The notes: generated by a model not told the origin, from the sequence alone. DNA of 64,000 bases from Pedococcus bigeumensis (GCF_006438965.1 NZ_RCZM01000009.1:1-64000); one strand, 5' to 3'. Positions 1-8,820 are shown, counted from the first letter of the stretch. Translations and numbers: made by a program.

Positions 1-2
1 GG

Positions 3-959
3 CACGCCGGACAGGTGATGCGCCCGGACCGGTTGGTCGAGCACGACGCCGACCTCCGACGGGCGCACCGGTCACTGGTCAAAGGCCCGGGCCCGCTCGG
101 GCTGAGCCGCTACACCCTGATCCTGGACGAAGAGGGCGCCGCGATCCTCGACACCGCCGTCGACGCACTGGCCAAACCGCGACCCGACGCCAACACCGGC
201 GCCGACACCGGCGCGCACGACCCGCGCACCGCCCAAGCACGTCGGGCGGACGCCCTGCTGGACCTGGTCAGCCGGGCGGTGGGCGCCCCAGAAGGTGTGC
301 CGCGACAGGCCAAGACCAGCCTGGTCGTGACCATCGGGCTGGAGGTGTTGCAGGGACGCTGCCGCGGGGCTGGCCTCACCATGGCCGGAGACATCCTGAC
401 CACCGACACCGTCCGCCGGCTGGCGTGCGACGCCCAGCTCATCCCGGTCGTACTGGGCAGCAACGCGGAACTCCTCGACCAAGGCATGGGCCGGCGGCTC
501 TTCGACCGAGCCCAGATCCGCCACCTGTGGCTACGCGACGGGCACTGCACCTTCCCCGGCTGCTCCAAACCAGCCGCCTGGACCGACGCCCACCACCTGG
601 TCCACTGGCTCGACGGCGGACCCACCGACATCAACAACGCCGCCCTGCTCTGCCGCGCCCACCACACCGTCGTGCACCGCGAGCGCTACACCGGAGCCGT
701 CATCGAAGGCCCCCACGGCCCACAGGTGCACTGGGACCTCACCTACGGCTCCTACGACACCCACCTCGCCCAGCTCCGCCCCACCAGCCCGCCCATCCGA
801 ACCGGCCCAGCAACCACCTCTCGAACAGCGGCACCGGCCCGCACTGGGATCGGCGCATCGAGCGAGCCGAGCCTGGGCAAAGGCCGTCCAGAACGGCGCG
901 CTGCCAACCACAGCTCGACCGATCGTGGGGACGCCAACTCAAGACCACCCCGACCATGA
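3..959 (+). CDS. DUF222 / HNH endonuclease-domain protein, 5' truncated by window
   Basis: The frame is open from base 3, so the true start lies upstream of the window. The first part (to about residue 150 of what is visible) resembles the DUF222 ('13E12 repeat') domain. It is followed by an HNH nuclease domain with the zinc-type pattern HCTFPGC, then AHHLVHW, then LLCRAHHTVVH. The last 60 or so residues are Pro/Thr/Arg-rich and look disordered. This family is highly multicopy in actinobacterial genomes and its biological role is not established; nuclease activity is inferred from the HNH residues only. It is transcribed towards the next gene, which runs the opposite way. The 251 bases after it (960-1210) contain nothing I can recognise. 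Confidence 0.85.
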   Translation, partial: HAGQVMRPDRLVEHDADLRRAHRSLVKGPGPLGLSRYTLILDEEGAAILDTAVDALAKPRPDANTGADTGAHDPRTAQARRADALLDLVSRAVGAPEGVPRQAKTSLVVTIGLEVLQGRCRGAGLTMAGDILTTDTVRRLACDAQLIPVVLGSNAELLDQGMGRRLFDRAQIRHLWLRDGHCTFPGCSKPAAWTDAHHLVHWLDGGPTDINNAALLCRAHHTVVHRERYTGAVIEGPHGPQVHWDLTYGSYDTHLAQLRPTSPPIRTGPATTSRTAAPARTGIGASSEPSLGKGRPERRAANHSSTDRGDANSRPPRP

Positions 960-1210
960 CCGCGCCCCACACCCCGCCACCACCGACGGGGCCGAAGCCC
1001 TGCCGTTCCGTCGCATCGTGGCGCAGTGACATCCCTCGAGTGCTGGTGTCACGGCTCTCTGGGTCGAACGGACGGGGCGGCGACGAATGGACAGCCGCTC
1101 ATTCCTTGGCCCGTTTGCCGGGCGAAGGCATGTTCCGGTCGACGCCTGCGGTGCTGGCCGAGAGGTCGGCACTGGGACGGCCGTGCGAGGGAGCGCAGCG
1201 TCGAAGGAAG

Positions 1211-2572
1211 TCAGCTGCGGGGGAGGAGCGACGGGCGGACGACGCGCACCGAGAAGGCGGTCAGGCCGATCCGGAGGGACGCCGCGTGGGCGAGGTGGCG
1301 GCAGACGAGGATCGTCACCACTGCCGGCACGACGCCCGACACGAGCAGACCGATGCGGGGGCCGAAGTGTTCGGCGAGCAGGCCCACCACCGGGCCGCCC
1401 AGGGCACCACTGCCGATGAACACCAACATGTAGAGGCCTACGATCCTGCCGCGGAGGTGGTCGGCGGTCGCGAGCTGGACGAGCGACTGGGCCGAGGTGA
1501 GGAAGCCGAGGTTCGCGGCACCGACCAGGACGAGCAGGAGAGTGAACGAGATCTGGTTGGGCGCTGCGGCCGCGAGGAGCATCGCGGAGGCCAGCGCCCA
1601 GGCGGCCAGACCCACGGTCCGCAGCCGCAGCGGCTTGCTCCGCCGAGCGGTGGTCAGGGCGCCGGCGAGGGCGCCGACGGCCACGACACCGTTGAGCAGA
1701 CCGAGGCCGCTCGCGCCGGAGTGGAACTCGTCCTTGGCGAACGCCGCCAGGGTGACGGGCAGGCTGATCGTGAAGAAGCCGAACGCGCCGACCATGACCA
1801 CCGGCCACAGGACCGTTGGCGTGCGGAGCGCGTAGTGCAGGCCCTCGCGGATACCCGGCGTGGCGGGCTCCGCGCCCAGGGTCTCGGCGGCATCGGCCGC
1901 GGGCTTGCTCCGCACTGGGGCCGAGCGAGCGCGCTGCGTGCCTCGCATGAGCAGGAGCGCAGTGACCGGTGCAACAAAAGTGAGGGCGTTGACCGCGAAC
2001 GCGTAGCCCGCCCCGACGGTGCTCATCAGCACACCGCCGATGACCGGACCCGCCATCGCGCCGATCTGGAACGTGCAGGACACGAGGCTGATCGCGTTGG
2101 GCAGCTGCGGCCCTTCGACGACCTCGGAGACGAACGACTGGCGCACGGGGTTGTCGACCGCGGTCACGACGCCGAGGACGCCGGCGAGCAGGAAGACGTG
2201 CCACACCTCGATCCGCCCACTCAGGGTGAGCAGTGCCAGCACCCCTGCGGTCAAGGACATCGCCACCTGGGTGGTGAGGAGGATGGCCCGTTTCGGGAAC
2301 CGGTCGGCGAGCAGGCCGCTGTGAAGGCCAAATGCCAGCGTCGGCAGGAACTGGCAGGCCGTCGTGATGCCGACTGCGGTGGGGCTGTCGGTCAGCGTCA
2401 GGACCAGCCAGTCCTGGGCGATGCGCTGGATCCAGCCACCGGTCCCCGAGATCAGCAGGCCGGACAGCAGCAACCGGAAGTTGCGGTTGGCGAGGGAGGG
2501 AAAGGTGCGTGAAACATGTTGGGGGAGTGCGGGATCAGAGAGGTGGACAGTGTTGGCAGCGGTGGAGCTCAT
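1211..2572 (-). CDS. MFS transporter (EntS/MFS_3-like exporter)
   Basis: This is a 453-residue membrane protein with about twelve hydrophobic segments and a short hydrophilic central loop (about residues 215-245), the usual layout of major facilitator proteins. The segment GLLADRFPKR matches the MFS loop 2-3 signature (G-x-x-x-D-R-x-x-R-R). It resembles MFS_3 exporters of siderophores or drugs; the substrate cannot be told from sequence. It is divergent from the LysR-type gene at 2740 and the 167-base space between them holds two palindromes. Control by that regulator is therefore likely but inferred. Confidence 0.85.
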   Translation of the reverse strand: MSSTAANTVHLSDPALPQHVSRTFPSLANRNFRLLLSGLLISGTGGWIQRIAQDWLVLTLTDSPTAVGITTACQFLPTLAFGLHSGLLADRFPKRAILLTTQVAMSLTAGVLALLTLSGRIEVWHVFLLAGVLGVVTAVDNPVRQSFVSEVVEGPQLPNAISLVSCTFQIGAMAGPVIGGVLMSTVGAGYAFAVNALTFVAPVTALLLMRGTQRARSAPVRSKPAADAAETLGAEPATPGIREGLHYALRTPTVLWPVVMVGAFGFFTISLPVTLAAFAKDEFHSGASGLGLLNGVVAVGALAGALTTARRSKPLRLRTVGLAAWALASAMLLAAAAPNQISFTLLLVLVGAANLGFLTSAQSLVQLATADHLRGRIVGLYMLVFIGSGALGGPVVGLLAEHFGPRIGLLVSGVVPAVVTILVCRHLAHAASLRIGLTAFSVRVVRPSLLPRS

Positions 2573-2651
2573 GAATCGTCCTGGACAGTTTCGCGTATGG
2601 GTTGGTTGCGTTCACGTCCAGTGTGGGCGCAACACCCGGTCGATCGCGATA

Positions 2652-2666
2652 TTCTGGGACAGAATG
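2652..2666. promoter_or_regulatory. LysR-type box 1 (T-N11-A palindrome)
   Basis: The 15-base sequence ATTCTGGGACAGAAT is a perfect inverted repeat (arms ATTCTG/CAGAAT, 3-base spacer) and satisfies the T-N11-A rule for LysR-family operators. It lies in the intergenic space of the divergent MFS and lysR-type genes. Its centre is 31 bp, about three helical turns, from the second box. Confidence 0.6.
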
Positions 2667-2681
2667 AGTAATATAAGTGTC

Positions 2682-2698
2682 ATTGCGATGCGCAATGA
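2682..2698. promoter_or_regulatory. LysR-type box 2 (T-N11-A palindrome)
   Basis: CATTGCGATGCGCAATG is a perfect inverted repeat with 7-base arms and a 3-base spacer, and it contains T-N11-A. It is 41 bases upstream of the regulator's GTG start. With box 1 it gives two sites on the same helical face, as expected for a LysR-type tetramer bridging a divergent promoter. Confidence 0.6.
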
Positions 2699-2739
2699 CT
2701 GCTCGCGAGTGACACCAGTCGCCACCCAGAGGACCTGTC

Positions 2740-3615
2740 GTGTACGAACCGGAGCTGCTGCGCACCTTCCTCGCCGTGACCCAGTCGCTGAGCTTCACCC
2801 GGGCCGCCGAGGCCCTCGGGATCCGCCAGCCCACCGTCAGCCAGCACGTGCGCCGGCTAGAGGAGGCGGTCGGGCGACCCTTGTTCGTCCGTGACACCCG
2901 CAGCGTCGCGCTGACCTCCGACGGCGAGGCGATGGCCGGGTTCGCCCGCGAGATCCTGGCGGCGCAGGAGCGCGCGGTCGGCTACTTCACCGGCTCGCAC
3001 CTCGCCGGGCGGCTCCGCTTCGGGGTGACCGACGACCTGGCGCTGACACCGCTGCCGCGGATCCTGCGCGACTTCCGCCAGCTCTACCCGCGGATCGACC
3101 TCGAGCTCGCCGTCCTGCAGAACGACGGGCTGCTGCGGCGCATCGAGTCGGGCCACCTCGACGTCGCCTTCGTCAAGCGCAACGCCGGCACCTCGACCCT
3201 GGCCCGGGGGCAGCTCGTCCGCCGCGACCAGCTGGTGTGGGCGGGAGTGGACGGTGCCCGGGTGGACCCCGACCAGCCGGTCCCGCTCGTCGTCTACCAG
3301 GCTCCGAGCCTCAGCCGGGCCGTCAGCGTGCAGGCCCTCGAACGGGTCGGCCGCCGCAGCCGGATCACCTGCACGGTCCGTGGCGTCAACGGCGTCCTGG
3401 CCGCGGTGCGCGCGGGCCTGGGCATCGCCGCCATGGCGCGCACGCTCATGCCGCCGGACCTGGTCGAGGTGCCTGCCTCCAGCGGCCTGCCGAAGCTGCC
3501 GCACCTCGACCTCATGCTGTTGACGAACCGCCAGGCTCCGGCCGAACCGGCCAAGGCGCTCACCTCAGCGATCCTGGCGAGCGGCGCACCGCGCGGCCCC
3601 GTCACCAGTGGCTGA
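2740..3615 (+). CDS. LysR-family transcriptional regulator
   Basis: A 291-residue protein of the usual LysR length. Residues 1-60 form the winged helix-turn-helix, with the typical pattern LRTFLAV, FTRAAEALG, QPTVSQHVRRLEE and PLFVRDTR. Residues of about 90-285 form the effector-binding domain. The GTG start is supported by AGAGGA about seven bases upstream. It probably regulates the divergent MFS exporter and itself through the two T-N11-A boxes between them. The inducer is unknown. Confidence 0.9.
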   Translation: MYEPELLRTFLAVTQSLSFTRAAEALGIRQPTVSQHVRRLEEAVGRPLFVRDTRSVALTSDGEAMAGFAREILAAQERAVGYFTGSHLAGRLRFGVTDDLALTPLPRILRDFRQLYPRIDLELAVLQNDGLLRRIESGHLDVAFVKRNAGTSTLARGQLVRRDQLVWAGVDGARVDPDQPVPLVVYQAPSLSRAVSVQALERVGRRSRITCTVRGVNGVLAAVRAGLGIAAMARTLMPPDLVEVPASSGLPKLPHLDLMLLTNRQAPAEPAKALTSAILASGAPRGPVTSG

Positions 3616-3662
3616 CGCCTGTTCCGTCACGTAGTGAGGTGGGTGGCGGGGTGGCCCGTCGT

Positions 3663-3902
3663 TCAGCGCAGCGGGGTGGCAGACAGGGGTCGGAGCGCGC
3701 CGTTCATCGTCCCCATCAGCTGGATGGCGCGCATCCGGCTGAGCAGCAGGTCGGCACGGGCCTCGACGCGAGCACTGTGGAGGACTGCGGAGTCACCGGC
3801 GCACATCCGGTGCTCGCCATCGGCGAGCGGGGTCCCGCACTGGCACCACGCGGCATACGGGTCAGTGGTGCCCTGACCGGAGGTAACGGGCGAGTTCTTC
3901 AC
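3663..3902 (-). CDS. small Cys-containing hypothetical protein
   Basis: A 79-codon frame with strongly GC-biased third positions and a CQC...C cluster near residues 20-34 that could bind a metal. The C-terminal half is predicted helical. I do not recognise the family. No good ribosome-binding site precedes the ATG, so the start, or the gene itself, may be wrong. It is the best coding candidate in the 430-base space between the LysR gene and the gene ending at 4049; the rest of that space shows nothing clear. Confidence 0.4.
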   Translation of the reverse strand: MKNSPVTSGQGTTDPYAAWCQCGTPLADGEHRMCAGDSAVLHSARVEARADLLLSRMRAIQLMGTMNGALRPLSATPLR

Positions 3903-4048
3903 GAGGACGAACGTAGGAGGACGCTGTCGTGACCACGGACGCCTTGGCGCCGACCTGGTCCGTTCGTCTGAGGCGAAGCTGACCGAACGTGGTGCCCGTG
4001 ACGTGGGAAAACGCGTGAGCGCGGCCGCTGCGGCGGACGACCTGCGCC

Positions 4049-4348
4049 TCAGCGGCGCTGGGCAGCCCAGGCCAGCCGGATCGCCTCACGGATGGCGTCG
4101 TCGTCGCCGTCGAGGTCGGCCTGCACCTTCCTGTGCGCCTCCCAGCGAGGAGGCACACCAAAGGTGTCGGGATGCGCGTCGAGGAGGCGTTCGCGGTCCT
4201 CGAAACCGACCCGGACCAGCACCGTGCCCGGCTCGTCCTGACGCACCACGAGCCGGTCGTCGACGTACCACGCGACCCGTCCCGGGTGGCCCTTGCGCTT
4301 GCAGCCGGGCAGTGACGTGGCGAACTGGTCGATGTCGTCGAGCGTCAC
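4049..4348 (-). CDS. MmcQ/YjbR family protein
   Basis: A 99-residue protein with the MmcQ/YjbR-like fold signature: a pattern like VAWYVDDRLVVR, then a basic/aromatic stretch FEDRERLLDAHPDTFGVPP. The family consists of small double-wing DNA-binding-like proteins of unknown function. The frame is open further upstream, but the GTG at 4348 gives the family's usual length and a normal N terminus (VTLDDIDQFA). It stands alone, convergent with nothing obvious. Confidence 0.7.
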   Translation of the reverse strand: MTLDDIDQFATSLPGCKRKGHPGRVAWYVDDRLVVRQDEPGTVLVRVGFEDRERLLDAHPDTFGVPPRWEAHRKVQADLDGDDDAIREAIRLAWAAQRR

Positions 4349-4469
4349 GCCAACCACGCTAGCCCGCGTCGCGTCCGGCCGCGGTGCGGCACTGGCCCGG
4401 GTATGCCGTGGGGTTGCCGGATCTGCCCGGTTGGCCCGCAGAAGGGGCGTACTGTGAGGGCTGACGACG

Positions 4470-4811
4470 GTGGCCGAACCCAGCCGGGTGGCGCATGGTC
4501 CGTCGCGATGGGGCGATGACACGGTGCTGACGCAAGCAGGTGCGACGAGTGCTCCGCTGGTCCCGGAGCGGCGGTTGTCCCTCTCTGGCCGGGCACTGCT
4601 GGCCGAGCTCCATGAGGCGATGGCCACGGCCCAGGCCGAGGTCGCTGCCCAGCGGCGTCCCCCGTCGGACGCCAACCTGCTCGCGATCGCGCGCAGCCAC
4701 CACGTGCTGGCGATGATCGCCTACGAAGAGGCGCTGAAGTCCCTCCACCTGCCGGTACCTCCGCGGCTCCGGGACGACCTGCGACTGTTGCGCCGCGTCG
4801 TCCGCAACTGA
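4470..4811 (+). CDS. hypothetical protein
   Basis: A 113-residue, mostly helical protein that I do not recognise. The first 35 or so residues look disordered; the rest (from ALLAELHEAM) forms two or three amphipathic helices. A GTG at 4524 is an alternative start that would remove part of the disordered region. Codon use is normal for this genome. It is followed 70 bases later by another uncharacterised gene on the same strand. Confidence 0.55.
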   Translation: MAEPSRVAHGPSRWGDDTVLTQAGATSAPLVPERRLSLSGRALLAELHEAMATAQAEVAAQRRPPSDANLLAIARSHHVLAMIAYEEALKSLHLPVPPRLRDDLRLLRRVVRN

Positions 4812-4881
4812 CCCGGCTCGCACCGTGCCGGGCTGGGGATAACTCCGGGGCGCGGGCGCGCGTTCGGGCAGCATTCAGGGC

Positions 4882-5310
4882 ATGAGCTACGAAGACCTTC
4901 CCCCGGACCTGCGCACGATTCCGTTGACGGACAACACCGTCCAAGCCGATGTGGTCGATCTGATCCTCGGCATCGACGAGCGTCGCAGCGGTGCACTTGC
5001 CCTCATGTTGTGCGACGAAGGCGATCGGGGAGTGCAGCCGATCGTGCTGTCCGACCTGCCGCCCGAAGCGCCGGCCGTCGAGGTCCGGAGCCTGCTGGAC
5101 CTCCTGCTGCCGATGGTCGGTGAGGCCAATGGCGCGATCCTGCTCGGCCGGGGACGACGTCGCGGGCTGATGCCGACCGACAACGACCGCGCCTGGCACC
5201 AGGCAACCATCGAGGCCTGCTCGCGACACAAGGTCCGCCTGCTTGGCTTCTATCTCGCGTCGCCCGATGGTGTCGAGGCCCTGCCCGACCCGCTCAGCCA
5301 GGCGTCCTGA
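4882..5310 (+). CDS. conserved hypothetical protein (about 142 residues)
   Basis: Normal codon use, an ATG start and a compact alpha/beta composition (ADVVDLILGID, GALALMLCDEG, GAILLGRGRR, VRLLGFYLAS). The alternation of hydrophobic strands with a conserved-looking D-N-D-R-A-W-H stretch resembles the RadC/JAB-type fold only loosely; the H-x-H...D metalloprotease motif is not present. I do not assign a function. It is followed by the DUF4177 gene 47 bases later, possibly in one transcript. Confidence 0.6.
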   Translation: MSYEDLPPDLRTIPLTDNTVQADVVDLILGIDERRSGALALMLCDEGDRGVQPIVLSDLPPEAPAVEVRSLLDLLLPMVGEANGAILLGRGRRRGLMPTDNDRAWHQATIEACSRHKVRLLGFYLASPDGVEALPDPLSQAS

Positions 5311-5357
5311 CCGCCGAACGCAGGATGACGCCGGGCGGGACGTCCTAGGCTGCCGCC

Positions 5358-5561
5358 ATGTACGAGTACAAGGTGGTCCAGGTCCGCGAAGGCTTGATCG
5401 GCGGCAAGATGTCCGCCGACAAGCTGGAGAAGGTGCTCAACGAGTGGGCCGAGAAGGGCTGGCAGGCCAAGTCCGTGACGGCGGTCGAGGTCAAGGGGCG
5501 GATCGGGCCGGGTGGCACCGAAGGGGTCCTCGTCACCTTCGAACGCCAGCGCCCCTCCTGA
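5358..5561 (+). CDS. DUF4177 domain protein
   Basis: The 67 residues consist almost entirely of a DUF4177 domain: N-terminal MYEYKVVQV strand, a helix around KLEKVLNEWAEKGW, and a final strand VLVTFER. The domain is small, cytosolic and of unknown function. The ATG is the only sensible start. It converges with the TetR gene, with three copies of a 13-base repeat between and overlapping the two gene ends. Confidence 0.8.
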   Translation: MYEYKVVQVREGLIGGKMSADKLEKVLNEWAEKGWQAKSVTAVEVKGRIGPGGTEGVLVTFERQRPS

Positions 5562-5562
5562 G

Positions 5563-5601
5563 GCTGCTCAGGACGGCTGCTCAGGACGGCTGCTCAGGAC
5601 G
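5563..5601. repeat. 13-bp tandem repeat, three perfect copies
   Basis: GCTGCTCAGGACG is repeated three times without mismatch. The array starts one base after the DUF4177 stop codon and covers the last codons and stop (5581-5583) of the convergent TetR gene. Because 13 is not a multiple of three, copy number changes would alter the TetR C terminus. Confidence 0.9.
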
Positions 5602-6417
5602 TGGTGGCGTGCGCTCCGCCTCGGCCCTGGCAACGACCTGCAGCCGCGGCCACTCGTCGGTGATGTTGAGGTCGGCGCCGATGTCGAGCATGGTCGCGGT
5701 GAACAACGCGCCGGTGCTGATCATCCCGGGGTGAACGTGCCCGAACACCTCGAGCGTCACCGTGCCGTAGAGCCGGGCCCAGGCGCGTTCGAACATCCAC
5801 ACCATCCCGGGGGTGGGGGAGCCGAGGCCGTCGGTCACCTCGGTCGGCTTGATCTCGCTGCGCAGGATCTCGAGCAGCTCAGGGTCCAGCTCGTCGTCGG
5901 TGGGGATGTCGAACTGGTAGCGCAACCACAGCCGTCCGAAGATCTCGCTGAAGAAGGCGGCGAACAGGTGGACGCCTGAGTCGGGCGGAAGGCAGTCTGC
6001 GAGCGAGGTGATCTGCACCGGCGTCTGCGCCGCCTTGGCGCGCGCCGCCTCGTCCATCTCCATCGAAGCCCCCGACGCGAACACCATCTGGAACTCGATG
6101 CGGTTGCGCAGGGCCCACGCGCGAAAGGCTGCCGAGGCCGCCACGACCTGGGCGGCGGGGTCGTCGGGGGCCTGCTCGTCCCTGGCGACGGTCATCGCTG
6201 CGACGACGTCTTCGAAGATCGAGCGGGCGACGAGCATCATCAGCTCGGCGTGGCTGTCGACGTAGCGGTAGAGCGCCGGGGGAGTCAGGCCCATCTCCTG
6301 GGCGACTGCCCGCACGGAGACGTCCTCGCCGTTGCGCAACAGCAGGCGGGAGACGTCGACGATCTCGTCGAAGGTCGCCTGCCGCTGCCGTTCCCGCCGG
6401 GTCGGAACCGCCGTCAT
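5581..6417 (-). CDS. TetR/AcrR-family transcriptional regulator (WHG-type C-terminal domain)
   Basis: A 278-residue protein. The N-terminal TetR helix-turn-helix spans about residues 10-60 (RQRQATFDEIVDVSRLLL, then VSVRAVAQEMGLTPPALYRYVDSHAELM). The C-terminal ligand domain is long and resembles the WHG type. The gene is divergent from the MMPL transporter, and the 150-base space between them has interlocked palindromes, so repression of that transporter is the likely role (inference). The C terminus lies in a 13-base tandem repeat. Confidence 0.85.
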   Translation of the reverse strand: MTAVPTRRERQRQATFDEIVDVSRLLLRNGEDVSVRAVAQEMGLTPPALYRYVDSHAELMMLVARSIFEDVVAAMTVARDEQAPDDPAAQVVAASAAFRAWALRNRIEFQMVFASGASMEMDEAARAKAAQTPVQITSLADCLPPDSGVHLFAAFFSEIFGRLWLRYQFDIPTDDELDPELLEILRSEIKPTEVTDGLGSPTPGMVWMFERAWARLYGTVTLEVFGHVHPGMISTGALFTATMLDIGADLNITDEWPRLQVVARAEAERTPPRPEQPS

Positions 6418-6516
6418 CTGATGCCCTTCTCCCTCGTGTCCTGCGCTGGGTGTCCTGCGCTGTGTCCGGTCTGTCCTACCGTCATGCAGAGTTAACCATG
6501 AACCCTTGACAACTTA

Positions 6517-6559
6517 GTTTACACCCATCACTGTTACTGCTGTAAACATTGGTGATGGG
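6517..6559. promoter_or_regulatory. candidate TetR operator: two interlocked inverted repeats
   Basis: GTTTACA (6517-6523) pairs with TGTAAAC (6541-6547), and CCCATCAC (6524-6531) pairs with GTGATGGG (6552-6559); all four arms are perfect and interleaved. The site lies between the divergent TetR and MMPL genes in an unusually AT-rich stretch, just downstream of a TTGACA hexamer at 6506-6511 that could be a -35 element for the transporter. Confidence 0.5.
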
Positions 6560-6580
6560 GTAGCAAGGGAAGTGGTTCGG

Positions 6581-8815
6581 ATGCAGCGTTGGGGTCAGTT
6601 CGTCGCTCAGCGGTCCTGGATGGTCCTGCTCGGCGGCATCGCCGTGGTGCTGGCCGCCGCGGCATACGGCATCGGGGTGTTTGGCAACCTCTCCAACGGC
6701 GGGTTCGACGACCCGGCCACCGACTCGGCCAAGGAGCTCGTCCTCGAGCAGGCGACCTTCCCCGGTCGGGAGACCGACCTGGTGGTGGTCTACTCCAGCC
6801 CCACGCTGCGGGTCGAGGACCCCGCCTTTCGGAGCGCGGTGACCGACACGCTTGCCGCGCTGCCGAAGTCGGATGTCGCGGGCGCGCAGACCTACTACGA
6901 CACCAAGTCGCCAGGGCTGGTCAGCAGCGACGGCCACGCCACCCGGGTCATCGTCACGCTGGCCGGCGCCAGCCAGGACGCCAAGAGCGAAAACTGGGAC
7001 GCCGTCAAGGACCACCTCGGCGCCACTGGGCTTAGCACCAGCATCGGTGGGCGCTGGGCCGTCTTCGGCGACGTCAACACGCAGGTCTCCAAGGACATCG
7101 CGCGGGCCGAGTCGATCTCGCTGCCCATCGTGTTCCTCCTCAGCCTGTTCATCTTCGGCAGCCTCGTCTCGGCACTGACGCCCACCCTCGTCGGCGGGAT
7201 CGCCGTGATGGGAGCCTTCGCCGTCGTCCGCCTCATCACCGGGGTCACGGACGTGTCGATCTTCTCGATCAACGTGATCACCCTGCTCGGCATGGGGCTG
7301 GCGATCGACTACGCGTTGTTCGTCGTCAGCCGCTTCCGGGAGGAGCTGGCGAACCAACCAGACACCTCCAAGGCCAGCGTCCGTGCTGCCGTCGTACGCA
7401 CCATGACCACCGCCGGGCGCACCGTGCTCTTCTCCGGGCTGATCGTGGCCGCCTCCCTCGCCTCGCTGCTGCTGTTCCCGCAGAACTTCCTGCGCTCCAT
7501 GGGCTACGGCGGGATGGCCGCCGTGCTGGTGGCCATGCTGGCGGCGCTCACCGTGCTGCCCGCCCTGCTGGGTGTGCTCGGCCCACGCATCGAGTTCGGC
7601 CGTATGCCGTGGCGCCGCGGCGCCCGCGCGCACGTCGCCGACGCGCGCACCCCCGACGAGGTGCACGGTTCCGAGCACGAGGTGGTGCACGGCGCCTGGG
7701 CTCGGGTCGCGCACAGCGTGATGCGGCGTCCGGTCACCTACCTCGTGGTCATCGTCGTGGGCATGCTCGCCCTCGGCAGCCCGTTCCTCGGGGCGAAGTG
7801 GGGCAGTGTCGACGAGCGCGTCCTGCCGATCAGCTCGCCCAGCAGGCAGGCGGCGGACCTGCAGGCGGACCTCTTCGGCGGCGAGACCTCGACCGCCTCG
7901 ATCATGCTGCGCGGCGCGGACGAGACCGCTGCGGCGACCTACCTGACCAGCCTCAAGTCGGTTGCCGGCGTCACCCAGGCGCAGGCCGTGGCGACGAAAT
8001 CCATTGACGGGCAACAGCTCACGCTGGTCCAGGCCACCTGGTTCGGCAACTCGCAGACCAGCGCGAGCCAGGACGTCGTCAAGGAGATCCGCGCCGTCGA
8101 GCCGCCCTCCGGAGCCACCGCCCTGGTCGGGGGACCGACTGCCGACGCCGTCGACCTGATCGACTCGATCGGCAACACCCTTCCGTGGATGGCCCTTACC
8201 GTCGCCGCCGTCATGCTCGTCCTGCTGTTCGTCGCGTTCGGCTCGGTCGTGCTGCCGCTCAAGGCGATCGTGATGAACGCGGTGTCCATCGCGGCGTCGT
8301 TCGGCGTGGTCACCTGGATCTTCCAGGAGGGCCACCTGGCCGGACTGTTCGGCTTCACCTCGCCCGGGTACCTCGACGTGACCCAGCCGATCCTCATGCT
8401 CGCCATCCTGTTCGGGCTCTCGATGGACTACGAGGTGTTCCTCCTCAGTCGGGTGCGCGAGGAGTGGGACCGCACCGGCGACAACACCAGGGCCGTCGCC
8501 GCCGGGGTGCAGCGGTCCGGGCGGATCATCACCAGCGCGGCGCTGCTGCTGGCCGTAGTCATCGGTGGCTTCGCCACCAGCGGGATCGTCTTTCTCAAGA
8601 TGATCGGCGTGGGCATGCTCGTCGCGGTCCTGCTCGACGCCACCGTGGTGCGGGCCCTCCTGGTGCCGGCCACGATGCGCTTGCTGGGCAGGGCGAACTG
8701 GTACGCCCCCGGCCCGCTCGCCCGGTGGTGGGAGCGGCACGGCCACCGTGAGGAGCCGGCTCGTCCGGCGGTGTCTGTTGCGGTGCCCACGCACGAGCTG
8801 GCGTCGGCGCCCTGA
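6581..8815 (+). CDS. MMPL-family (RND superfamily) transporter
   Basis: A protein of 744 residues with the MMPL architecture: one N-terminal membrane helix, a periplasmic domain (about 40-170), five helices, a hydrophilic linker (about 340-380), a second periplasmic domain and five more helices. The segments MGLAIDYALFVVSRFREE and FGLSMDYEVFLLSRVREEW are the paired MMPL/RND membrane motifs with the conserved Asp-Tyr. A GTG at 6572 is possible, but AAGGGA at 6565-6570 fits the ATG at 6581. It probably exports a lipid or hydrophobic compound under control of the divergent TetR protein; the substrate is unknown. Confidence 0.9.
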   Translation: MQRWGQFVAQRSWMVLLGGIAVVLAAAAYGIGVFGNLSNGGFDDPATDSAKELVLEQATFPGRETDLVVVYSSPTLRVEDPAFRSAVTDTLAALPKSDVAGAQTYYDTKSPGLVSSDGHATRVIVTLAGASQDAKSENWDAVKDHLGATGLSTSIGGRWAVFGDVNTQVSKDIARAESISLPIVFLLSLFIFGSLVSALTPTLVGGIAVMGAFAVVRLITGVTDVSIFSINVITLLGMGLAIDYALFVVSRFREELANQPDTSKASVRAAVVRTMTTAGRTVLFSGLIVAASLASLLLFPQNFLRSMGYGGMAAVLVAMLAALTVLPALLGVLGPRIEFGRMPWRRGARAHVADARTPDEVHGSEHEVVHGAWARVAHSVMRRPVTYLVVIVVGMLALGSPFLGAKWGSVDERVLPISSPSRQAADLQADLFGGETSTASIMLRGADETAAATYLTSLKSVAGVTQAQAVATKSIDGQQLTLVQATWFGNSQTSASQDVVKEIRAVEPPSGATALVGGPTADAVDLIDSIGNTLPWMALTVAAVMLVLLFVAFGSVVLPLKAIVMNAVSIAASFGVVTWIFQEGHLAGLFGFTSPGYLDVTQPILMLAILFGLSMDYEVFLLSRVREEWDRTGDNTRAVAAGVQRSGRIITSAALLLAVVIGGFATSGIVFLKMIGVGMLVAVLLDATVVRALLVPATMRLLGRANWYAPGPLARWWERHGHREEPARPAVSVAVPTHELASAP

Positions 8816-8820
8816 CCAGC

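Noticed and set aside
425-2512. Plus-strand frame of 695 codons spanning the HNH gene end and the MFS gene
   Set aside because: It overlaps two recognised genes in other frames and its composition is Arg/Gly/Ala/Glu noise with no domain.
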